Shown piece after piece: positions 25,489 through 32,747 of a stretch of 40,886 bases of DNA (positions within the stretch are counted from its first letter, which is position 1; every line of letters begins with the position of its first letter). Origin of the DNA: Gammaproteobacteria bacterium. GTDB lineage: Bacteria; Pseudomonadota; Gammaproteobacteria; Steroidobacterales; Steroidobacteraceae. A program made the translations under genes and the position numbers. Where the stretch lies: NCBI GenBank assembly GCA_005878835.1, contig VBMV01000110.1, positions 1-40,886 of the forward strand, in the 5' to 3' direction. The notes beneath the pieces were generated by a model. That model made no database searches. It was not told the origin of the DNA and saw only the letters and a program-made list of their open reading frames with translations.

Positions 25489-25803
25489 CGGTACAGAAGA
25501 CTCAAGCGAGCCATCGACTATGTCGAGGCCCGGCTCATGAGCGCGTGAACCTTGCCGACACTGCAGCAGGCAACCGGCCTTACGCGCATGCATTTCGCTG
25601 CCCGGCTCAGCGGTGTCACGGGGCTGCAGCCTTCACGAACACCTCTCTTGTGCCGGCGGATCGAGCGGGCTCAAGAAATGCTCGTCGGAACCGTCCTGTC
25701 GCTGGTGAATGCCGCGTTATCGGTCCAGTTCCAAACACAGGCCGCACTTCCCCCGAGATCATTGTGCGACCTCGCGAGGGAACGAAAGACCGAATGGCGT
25801 TGA
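25489..25803 (+). pseudogene. Decayed AraC-family regulator C-terminal HTH domain
   Basis: One frame reads RLKRAIDYVEARLMSA, a TGA stop at 25546-25548, and then TLPTLQQATGLTRMHFAARL, SGVTGLQPS, RRIERAQEMLVGT and LSLVNAALSVQFQTQA, a nearly perfect AraC/XylS double helix-turn-helix. After QTQA the expected HFT..F.R..G segment is scrambled (probable frameshift) but ends …TEWR like the family. No upstream effector domain is present: an in-frame stop lies at 25462. The gene was probably a regulator lost when neighbouring DNA was rearranged. It lies in the 658-bp space between VapC and the GntR-type regulator; 25299-25488 shows no other recognisable content. Confidence 0.75.
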
Positions 25804-25811
25804 CTGTCCAT

Positions 25812-25840
25812 ATTGCTATCCATACTGGTATAACAGCAAT
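25812..25840 (+). promoter_or_regulatory. 29-bp imperfect dyad upstream of the fructan regulator
   Basis: ATTGCT (25812-25817) pairs with AGCAAT (25835-25840), and inside it ATAC (25822-25825) pairs with GTAT (25828-25831). The core TGGTATAACA (25826-25835) differs by one base from the palindrome TGTTATAACA upstream of susC (27335-27344). It lies 117 bp before the regulator ATG and may be its autoregulatory operator; TATAAC could also serve as a -10. Confidence 0.5.
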
Positions 25841-25956
25841 GTAGCTAATATCCTGACAATCTACTGCCTGTAATGAGTCATTCACTTAAGGCGGCGCAGG
25901 TTCCCATACCTTTCACCAGGTTAGCGAGGCAGAACCGCCACTAAGCATAGGAAATT

Positions 25957-27060
25957 ATGCGAACAAACCGGCCTCGCAAGTACCTCGAAGTCTATACGGC
26001 GCTGCGCCGTGATCTTCAGTCCGGACGCTGGAAACACGGCGACCGTATGCCGACCGAGGCGGAGCTCGTGGAGACCTTCGGCGTATCGCGGATCACGGTG
26101 GCCCGGGCAATGCGCGATCTTCAGGCTGCCGGACTCGTAAAGCGGCGAGCCGGCTCTGGCACATTCGCCACCAGCCCGGGCATGGCCAGCAGGCAATCCT
26201 TCGGTCTTCTGATTCCCGATCTCGGAGAGACCGACATCTTTGAACCGATCTGTCAAGGCATGATGGCGTCCCCGTTGGCACGCCAGCACGCGCTCCTTTG
26301 GGGCAGCAGCTCCGGCGTAGGTGCCTCCAAGAAGGAGCGGGCCTGGCATCTGTGCTGCCAGTACATCGAACGGCAAGTGTCCGGGGTCTTCTTCGCACCC
26401 CTGGAACTGACACCGGCGCAGCACGAGCTGAACCGGCGAATCGGCGATGCCCTCGATGATGCCCGAATCCCGGTAGTCCTTCTGGACCGTCCGTTAGTAC
26501 CTTACCCGGAGACGGGCGACCACGATCTCGTGGGAATTGATAATCACCACGCTGGTTATGTCGTCACGGACCATCTCTTGCGCTCCGGATGTCGACGCAT
26601 TCTGTTTGTCGGAATCCCGAACTCCGCGCCCACCGTTGATGAGCGAGAGGCCGGTTACCGCGAGGCGCTCTACACGCGCAATGTGTCTTTCGATCGGGCA
26701 TTCGCCATCCGACTTGATCCCGATAACGGCGAGAAAGTCAGGGAAATCATGAAATCACACCGTCCTGACGGGATCGTGTGCGCAAACGACCGCACGGCTG
26801 GAAAACTGATGCATTCGCTGCGTCTCTTGAAGTACCGCGTCCCGAAAGACGTCCGACTGGTTGGAATTGACGATGTCGAGTACGCGAAACTGCTGCCGGT
26901 TCCACTCACGACTTTGCGTCAGCCAACCCTGCAGATTGGACGGGCGGCGGTTGCTCTAATGCTCGAGCGTATAGCGCAGCGCGATCTACCTCCTCGAGAG
27001 GTTCGCCTGCACTGTGAGCTAATTGTGCGCGAGTCATGCGGTGCACGCCGAGCCGCGTGA
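25957..27060 (+). CDS. GntR-HTH / LacI-type sugar-binding transcription regulator (AraR layout)
   Basis: 367-residue DNA-binding regulator. Residues 6-75 are a GntR winged helix (YLEVYTALRRDLQSGRWKHGD, PTEAELVETFGVSRITVARAMRDL, VKRRAGSGTFA). Residues 82-360 form a periplasmic-binding-protein-like sensor as in LacI and AraR (GLLIPDLGETDIFEPICQG, VLLDRPL, GIDNHHAGYVVTDHLL, DGIVCANDRTAGKLMHSL, VGIDDVEYAKLLPVPLTTLRQP). Such proteins usually repress sugar operons and release DNA when the sugar binds. It lies directly upstream of susC on the same strand, separated by 748 bp, and should control the fructan locus, with fructose or a fructo-oligosaccharide as likely effector. It replaces the hybrid two-component sensor normal in Bacteroidota fructan loci. 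Confidence 0.9.
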   Translation: MRTNRPRKYLEVYTALRRDLQSGRWKHGDRMPTEAELVETFGVSRITVARAMRDLQAAGLVKRRAGSGTFATSPGMASRQSFGLLIPDLGETDIFEPICQGMMASPLARQHALLWGSSSGVGASKKERAWHLCCQYIERQVSGVFFAPLELTPAQHELNRRIGDALDDARIPVVLLDRPLVPYPETGDHDLVGIDNHHAGYVVTDHLLRSGCRRILFVGIPNSAPTVDEREAGYREALYTRNVSFDRAFAIRLDPDNGEKVREIMKSHRPDGIVCANDRTAGKLMHSLRLLKYRVPKDVRLVGIDDVEYAKLLPVPLTTLRQPTLQIGRAAVALMLERIAQRDLPPREVRLHCELIVRESCGARRAA

Positions 27061-27331
27061 GGTGACTGCTAGACCCCCGAAACCCGACACACGCGCAACA
27101 GTCCGCAACTGCCTACCCCTTGGTGTCCTCCTGTCCTGTCCTGGTGCCTGTTTCTCCTCGTCCATAGTTGACGGCGTGTCCGAGCCGCCTGAGCCCGCGG
27201 CGTCCTAACGCTTGCGCAGCGCCGTCGCTGCTTGGCGCTCAAAGTTACGACATCGGCTTAAGCGGAGCAGTCGCCCGGATAACCGATGTTGGCGGACCTT
27301 CGTCCCTACGTCGAGCAAGTCAGCTTGATCT

Positions 27332-27360
27332 ATTTGTTATAACATTCGCAAAACATTTGT
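27332..27360 (+). promoter_or_regulatory. Candidate operator/-10 region of the susC operon
   Basis: TGTTATAACA (27335-27344) is a perfect 10-bp palindrome and contains TATAAC (27338-27343), a 5-of-6 match to a -10 box with no good -35. ATTTGT occurs at 27332-27337 and again at 27355-27360; this half-site resembles that of the AraR operator (ATTTGTAC-GTACAAAT). The regulator upstream has the same domain layout as AraR. The same core precedes the regulator gene with one mismatch, so binding by that protein is plausible but untested. Confidence 0.5.
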
Positions 27361-27398
27361 ATTGCGGATGGCAGAAACATTGCCTTATTCTGCGGCTC

Positions 27399-27447
27399 AC
27401 GGACTGGCCTGTGACGAACTAGTCCACAGCTAGCACAGGCCATCCGT
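27399..27447 (+). other. Large hairpin in the susC leader
   Basis: ACGGA-c-TGGCCTGTG (27399-27413) pairs with CACAGGCCA-TCCGT (27434-27447): 14 base pairs with one bulged C, and a 20-base loop containing CTAG twice. No T-run follows on either strand, so a simple terminator is unlikely. It lies about 360 bases before the susC start and could be a leader RNA element, a protein site or a recombination scar. Confidence 0.5.
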
Positions 27448-27808
27448 CACCGTCGCCTGGCGAGGCGGACAAGCGATGAATACTTCAAGGTTCACGTTTG
27501 CGAGTGTCATTGGCGGCGTGCGCTTCGCGCTCCTACGTGACGGCGTTAGCCGCGTCCCCTCGAATGCCACGTGCCGCGCGGACCATCGTGCTCCCGGTGC
27601 GTGGATTTTCTGCCGACCCACGAGTCGCCCGGGGCTAAGCGAACGCCGCGGAGTGGCTCAATCGGACGCTGGCCGTCGGACCGAATTGGCAGCCGCAGCG
27701 AGCGGTAGTCGCGGCTCGCCAAACTCAGCAATGACCTGCTATCCCACGATTCGGAGGCCGTCCCCACACGGCGGCTAGTTCACGTCCACAACTCAGGGGG
27801 GCCGTGTG

Positions 27809-30800
27809 ATGAAGAACACGAGCGCAATAGTGGCGACAGTCGGCTGTGCCGTGCTCTGCAGCGTCGGCCGGGCGCAAGCGCAGACTGCACAAGAGCAGCC
27901 GACACAACGGCAGCCTGTACAACAGCAGCCTGTACAACAGCAGCCCACCGCTGCGCAGACCGGCCAGCAGGAGGCTGCCTCGCTGACCGGCGAGCAACTC
28001 GAGGAGGTCGTGGTCACGACAGGCTACACGATGGAAAAGAAAAAGGATGTCGTCGGCGCTGTAGCTGTAGTGGATCTCACGGAAACCAAGGACCGTCCGG
28101 TAGGCAACGTCCTCCAGGATTTGCAGGGCCAGGTGGCCGGGGTGCAGATCCTCACCGACGGAAATCCGGGTTCCGCCGCCACGGTGAAGATCCGCGGCCA
28201 GGGTCTCGGCCTGCTCGGCTTCAACGCGCCCCTGTTCATCGTCGACGGCGTCCCTCTCAACACCACGACCGGTCTGCAGGAGCTCGATCCACACGACATC
28301 GATTCGATCCAAGTGCTGCGTGATGCGGCCAGCGCCAGCATCTACGGCGCGCGGGCCGCTAACGGCGTGGTCGTCATCACGACCAAGCGCGGCACCGGGC
28401 ACATGGATCTGTCCGCCACTGCGTCCGAAACCATACAGTCCTACAGCTATGACATTCACCCGCTGAATACGCAGCAACGCGCGCTGGTGTGGTTCCAGGC
28501 GGCCATCAACTCGCACAACAACCCCAACAACGCACTGTATTCTTTCGACTGGAACCACGACTTCGCCCATCCGGTGCTCAACGGCGTCACCATTGGCCAG
28601 TACACCGATGCGGCCGGCAACCGCTACATCGATGCAGGCCTCACCCAGCGTGTTTCCAACACCGACTGGTTCGGCGCCGTGACCGAGCAGTCAAGGATCC
28701 TCGATAGCGCCCTTTCGCTCTCCAATTCCACCGGTAACTCGCACCTCTACGCGTCGCTCGGCTTCTACGACGCGAAGGGCATCGTCAGGGAGTCTGAATT
28801 CAGGCGCGCGACGTTCCGCCTAAACGCCGACCACACCCTGTTCAACGATAAGCTGACCCTGGGCGACAACTTCCTGATCACCAATCAGCTGGAAAATGCC
28901 GTTAACGCTAATGCCAGTTTCATTCTGAGCCAGGCGCTCGAAACGCAGTCCATCATCCCAATTCATACGGTTGACGGCGTAGGTTGGGGCGGTCCGGCGT
29001 CGGGCACTACGGACCACCGTCAGCCTATGGAGATTCTGACCGACACCGCGGGTAACGTGAGCCGCCTCAACAAGATCCTCGGTAACCTCTACGCGGAGCT
29101 CAGGCCAATCGACGGCCTGGCGCTGCGCACTAGCTTCGGCACGGACTACAGCCAAAAGTATTACCGCAACTACACCCCAGGAGGCACGACCGGAAACGTG
29201 CTTCTGATCGACAACCTGAACACGTCGGACGGCTTTAGCCGCTCAGTAACTATCACTGACACGGCCGATTACAGACGCACGGTCCGCGAGCGGCACAACT
29301 TCGACTTCCTCCTCGGTTACGAGAACATCGATTACAGTACCGAGAACTTTTTCGGCACCGGCAGCGGCTTCGCCTCTGCGGCCGATACCTATACGTTCCT
29401 GAGCCAGGCTACGCAGAACATCAACGTCGGCGGGGGCGGCGATGCTTGGACCCTGAGATCGTTCTTCACCAAGCTCAACTACGACTTCGCTGGAAAATAC
29501 CTGGCATCGATGACGGCGCGTCGTGACGGTTCGTCCAGGTTCGGCGCCAACAATCGCTGGGGCAACTTCCCGTCGGCAGCCGTCGGCTGGCGAGTCTCCG
29601 CGGAGCCATTCTTCAAGGTCCATTTCATCAACGACCTGAAGCTCCGGCTCAGCGCTGGCACGAACGGCAACCAGGAAATCAGTACCGCGGCGGGTTACAC
29701 TGTCTTTTCGCCGCGCTACTCGACGACATCGCTGTTTGCCAATCCTGTGGATTCGGGCACCTGTCCGGGGCCGAATTGTCAGCAGGAGATCGGCACTGCC
29801 TATGACCTCAACGGCGTCAACACCGGCACATTGCCCTCCGGCTATGCGAAGACAGCGACCGGTAACCCGAACCTGAAGTGGGAGACCTCGAAACAGCTGA
29901 ACTTCGGCGTCGATTTCGCGATGTTCGATAACAAGCTCGGGGGTGCCATCGACATCTACCGCAAGCGAACGTCTGACATTTTGACGACCACGCAGCCGCT
30001 GGCGACGGCGGGCGAGGGCGCACAACAGATCGTCAACGGAGGCACGGTCGAAAACAAGGGCTGGGAGGTCGAGCTCGGACATCGGATGGAATTCAAATTC
30101 AAACACCTGTCCGCTCCGGTCAAATTACGCGTGTCAGGGAACCTCTCGCACGCCACCAACACGGTCCTCAGTCTGCCGGCGAGCGTCGTCAACTCGTTCC
30201 CGGGAAACGGGTCGACATTGACGGTCCTCGGGCGTTCCATCAATAGCATCTACGGCTACGTTGCTAATGGAATCTTCCAGACGGCTGCCGCGGCCGCAGC
30301 ATCGGGCCAGCCGGGCGCATATGTTGGCGGTCTGCGGATCCTGGACGTCAACCACGACGGCAAGATTGACGCCGGCGACAGGGTGTTCTTCGGTACGACC
30401 GACCCGTCGTACATCTTCGGCGCCAATTTCGACGCGAACTTCAAGGGGTGGGCGTTCAACATGGCGTGGCAGGGTGTGAAGGGCGGACTAGTCAACAACG
30501 GATTCAAGGGGCTCACGGACTTTACCGCGAATCCGGGTGCCAACTGGGGCGGCCGCACCTTGAACGCGTGGTCACCGACGAATACGGGTTCGAGTATTCC
30601 GGCGGTCTCCCAGAACTACGGCCTGTTGCCGGACAGCTACTTCTGGGAGTCAGCGTCGTACATCAAGCTGAGAGCGCTGTCAGTCTCCTATGCCTTGTCG
30701 GAGGCGCGGTGGGCTTACGTCAAGACGCTGCGGTTTTACCTGCTGGGCGAGAATCTCATCACGATCAAGCCTCATGGAACGGTGATGCAAGATCCCGAGA

Positions 30801-30862
30801 CGCCGGGCGCGGGATTCCCAGTGCCGAGGCGCTATACCCTCGGCTTCGAGGGCACCTTCTAG
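27809..30862 (+). CDS. SusC/RagA-family TonB-dependent outer-membrane transporter
   Basis: 1017-residue SusC-type receptor. The signal peptide (…GCAVLCSVGRAQAQ) is followed by a Gln/Pro-rich linker (about residues 27-60), the TonB-box-like EEVVVTTGYTMEKK, and the SusC plug with VLQDLQGQVAGVQI, PLFIVDGVPL and the signature RDAASASIYGARAANGVVVITTK. The barrel contains SRFGANNRWGNFPSAAVGWR, NPNLKWETSKQLNFGVD and ends RRYTLGFEGTF, all SusC hallmarks. The carboxypeptidase-regulatory-like domain usually found before the plug in Bacteroidota SusC is absent. The ATG at 27809 has AGGGGGG 7 bases upstream. It is 64 bp from susD, so the pair should form the usual SusCD complex importing fructo-oligosaccharides across the outer membrane. 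Confidence 0.93.
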   Translation: MKNTSAIVATVGCAVLCSVGRAQAQTAQEQPTQRQPVQQQPVQQQPTAAQTGQQEAASLTGEQLEEVVVTTGYTMEKKKDVVGAVAVVDLTETKDRPVGNVLQDLQGQVAGVQILTDGNPGSAATVKIRGQGLGLLGFNAPLFIVDGVPLNTTTGLQELDPHDIDSIQVLRDAASASIYGARAANGVVVITTKRGTGHMDLSATASETIQSYSYDIHPLNTQQRALVWFQAAINSHNNPNNALYSFDWNHDFAHPVLNGVTIGQYTDAAGNRYIDAGLTQRVSNTDWFGAVTEQSRILDSALSLSNSTGNSHLYASLGFYDAKGIVRESEFRRATFRLNADHTLFNDKLTLGDNFLITNQLENAVNANASFILSQALETQSIIPIHTVDGVGWGGPASGTTDHRQPMEILTDTAGNVSRLNKILGNLYAELRPIDGLALRTSFGTDYSQKYYRNYTPGGTTGNVLLIDNLNTSDGFSRSVTITDTADYRRTVRERHNFDFLLGYENIDYSTENFFGTGSGFASAADTYTFLSQATQNINVGGGGDAWTLRSFFTKLNYDFAGKYLASMTARRDGSSRFGANNRWGNFPSAAVGWRVSAEPFFKVHFINDLKLRLSAGTNGNQEISTAAGYTVFSPRYSTTSLFANPVDSGTCPGPNCQQEIGTAYDLNGVNTGTLPSGYAKTATGNPNLKWETSKQLNFGVDFAMFDNKLGGAIDIYRKRTSDILTTTQPLATAGEGAQQIVNGGTVENKGWEVELGHRMEFKFKHLSAPVKLRVSGNLSHATNTVLSLPASVVNSFPGNGSTLTVLGRSINSIYGYVANGIFQTAAAAAASGQPGAYVGGLRILDVNHDGKIDAGDRVFFGTTDPSYIFGANFDANFKGWAFNMAWQGVKGGLVNNGFKGLTDFTANPGANWGGRTLNAWSPTNTGSSIPAVSQNYGLLPDSYFWESASYIKLRALSVSYALSEARWAYVKTLRFYLLGENLITIKPHGTVMQDPETPGAGFPVPRRYTLGFEGTF
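27896..27940 (+). repeat. Three 15-bp tandem repeats inside susC
   Basis: Units at 27896-27910 (diverged), 27911-27925 and 27926-27940; the last two are identical, CAGCCTGTACAACAG. They encode the pentapeptides QPTQR, QPVQQ and QPVQQ in the linker between signal peptide and TonB box. In-frame length means copy-number change would only lengthen or shorten the linker. Confidence 0.85.
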
Positions 30863-30926
30863 TCCTAGAGATCTCAAATCGGCATGCAAGCATAGATCAC
30901 AGACAAATGTTGTAGGGGAAGCCGAG

Positions 30927-32702
30927 ATGAACCGATTTGCCCAAATCCGATTGTTGGCAACCAGCCTGCCCAGCTTGGCCGCGGTCTGCATCCTCGGGGC
31001 GTGCAGCAACTCATCACTGAACAAGACACCCGACGGGTTTCTGTCGCAGAACCAGGTCACGACGCCGGCAAATCTGGACGGCCTCGTGACCACCGCCTAC
31101 TCGTGGCTCGGCAACGACCACTACACCAACCCGAACTTCTTCTGGCCCACCGGCAACATTCGCGGTGGCGACGCCCACAAAGGCGGGAACGGGCCTGGGG
31201 ATGTCAACTATTACCACTTGTTGACCTTGTACTACCTTGTCGTACCTACCCCTGTGGCCGAGGATTCGGCAAACCGGTACTGGATTCGGTGGTTCGAAGG
31301 CATCTCTCGCGTCAATACCGCCTTGTCGGTAATCAATCCCGTCTTGAGCACGGACTACCCGAACAAGACCACCCGCATCGGAGAGTTGCGCTTCCTGCGC
31401 GGCGTCTTCTACTTTTGGCTGAAGATCCATTTCGACCGGCTACCGTATATCGACGAGAACACCCCGATCAGCGCAGTGGTGCCGAACACGGCGTTGACCT
31501 CGCAGCAGCTCTGGGACGCTATAGCCGCGGACTTCCGCGCGGCGATAGCGAATCTTCCGAAAACGCAACCGCAGATCGGCAGAGCGAACTTTTACGCCGC
31601 CGAGGCCTATCTGGCCAAGACGCTGCTGTATCAGGCCTATGTCCAGGACCCGACCACACACGCCGTGGTGTCGGTAGACCAAGCGAAGCTCGCCGAGGTC
31701 GTTAGTCTGGTGACCGACGTGGAGAATTCGGGACTGTACGGGCTGATGGATGACTACGCTAAGAACTTTCTGCCGGAGTACGACAACAACAAGGAATCGA
31801 TCTTCGCCATCCAGCGGTCCGTGAATGACGGCTCCGCCCAGGGCAACGGCGGCCGCGGCACCTACGCCTCGGCCCTGAATTATCCGGTTGGCAACAGCGG
31901 CTTCGGATGCTGCGGCTTCCACATTCCGTCGGCGGATTTCGTCAATTCCTTCAAGACACTGAACGGACTGCCTTTCGACGGCTACAACGGAGTCGGTCCG
32001 GGCGATGATTACTCGTTTGAGAATGGCAACTTCGGTACCCAGCCGGTCGACCCGCGGCTCGACCATTCGGTCTCGATACATGGCAAACCGTTCAAGTACT
32101 GCACGATCGCCGGTCCGACTTGCATTCATGACGGGATCAACTGGGCACGCGACCCGACCACGTATGGCAGCAACGTGGGTATGAAGGACCTGGTCGCCAG
32201 AAACAGCTCCGCGCTGGTGCTGAATGGCCCGTTCTTCATCTCGTCGATGAATACCGTCCTCATCCGATACGCCGATCTCGAGTTGTTCAAGGCCGAAGCG
32301 TTGATTGAGCTGAATCAAGGCGACCTCGGCTTATCGATCATCAACAGCCTGCGAGCGAGGGCGGCGGCGAGCACCGGACTTTTGAACACCAATCCGTCCG
32401 TGTCCACCAGGTTTGTCTACGATGTTCGGCCTTATCCTGCGTTCCCGGACCAGGCGACGGCGCGCAAGGCTCTGCGCCGCGAGCGTCGTCTGGAGCTGGG
32501 TCTGGAGGGGTTTCGCTTCTTCGACCTGGTGCGCTGGGGCGTTGCGAAACAGACGATCGATAGCTATTTGGCGGCCGAAGTCCTTCGCAGGCCCTACCTG
32601 GGTCCGGCACTGTTCACGGCAGGTCGGGATGAGTATCTGCCGATACCACAGGTGCAAATCAATCTGAGCGGTGGCGTCTACCAGCAGAACCCTGGGTATT
32701 GA
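30927..32702 (+). CDS. SusD/RagB-family glycan-binding outer-membrane lipoprotein
   Basis: 591-residue SusD homologue. A signal peptide with lipobox LGAC gives lipidation at C26, followed by SNSSLNKTPDGFLS. SusD landmarks: RWFEGISRVNTALSVI, ELRFLRGVFYFWLKIHFDRLPYI, YAAEAYLAKTLLYQAYV (TPR part), RYADLELFKAEALIELNQGD, RRERRLELGLEGFRFFDLVRWG and the C-terminal YLPIPQVQINLSGGVYQQNPGY. In Bacteroidota SusD closes over SusC as a surface lid and delivers the oligosaccharide. The usual acidic surface-export signal after the lipidated Cys is missing here, and S27 would by proteobacterial Lol rules send it to the inner face of the outer membrane. AGGGGA precedes the ATG at a normal distance. It belongs to the susC-susD-GH32-ABC operon. 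Confidence 0.93.
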   Translation: MNRFAQIRLLATSLPSLAAVCILGACSNSSLNKTPDGFLSQNQVTTPANLDGLVTTAYSWLGNDHYTNPNFFWPTGNIRGGDAHKGGNGPGDVNYYHLLTLYYLVVPTPVAEDSANRYWIRWFEGISRVNTALSVINPVLSTDYPNKTTRIGELRFLRGVFYFWLKIHFDRLPYIDENTPISAVVPNTALTSQQLWDAIAADFRAAIANLPKTQPQIGRANFYAAEAYLAKTLLYQAYVQDPTTHAVVSVDQAKLAEVVSLVTDVENSGLYGLMDDYAKNFLPEYDNNKESIFAIQRSVNDGSAQGNGGRGTYASALNYPVGNSGFGCCGFHIPSADFVNSFKTLNGLPFDGYNGVGPGDDYSFENGNFGTQPVDPRLDHSVSIHGKPFKYCTIAGPTCIHDGINWARDPTTYGSNVGMKDLVARNSSALVLNGPFFISSMNTVLIRYADLELFKAEALIELNQGDLGLSIINSLRARAAASTGLLNTNPSVSTRFVYDVRPYPAFPDQATARKALRRERRLELGLEGFRFFDLVRWGVAKQTIDSYLAAEVLRRPYLGPALFTAGRDEYLPIPQVQINLSGGVYQQNPGY

Positions 32703-32747
32703 GGCTGAGCGGCGCGACACGACCCGCCAACCGAGAAAGGCAACGGG

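Larger units (their letters stand above)
27061..27808 (+). other. Long control/leader region between regulator and susC
   Basis: 748 bp without a convincing gene. It contains an AT-rich island at about 27325-27365 inside otherwise GC-rich DNA, the palindrome TGTTATAACA, two ATTTGT half-sites and a large hairpin (separate entries). An open frame from 27476 has no recognisable domain and was not called. If transcription starts near 27350, the susC leader is about 460 bases. Confidence 0.5.

Noticed and set aside
27336-27362. Alternative promoter TTGTTA/TTGTAT in the susC control region
   Set aside because: The downstream hexamer matches only 3 of 6 consensus positions; kept only as an AT-rich island.
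27476-27778. 100-codon frame in the susC leader
   Set aside because: No domain, no ribosome site, composition unlike neighbouring genes; it could be a leader peptide but nothing supports this.
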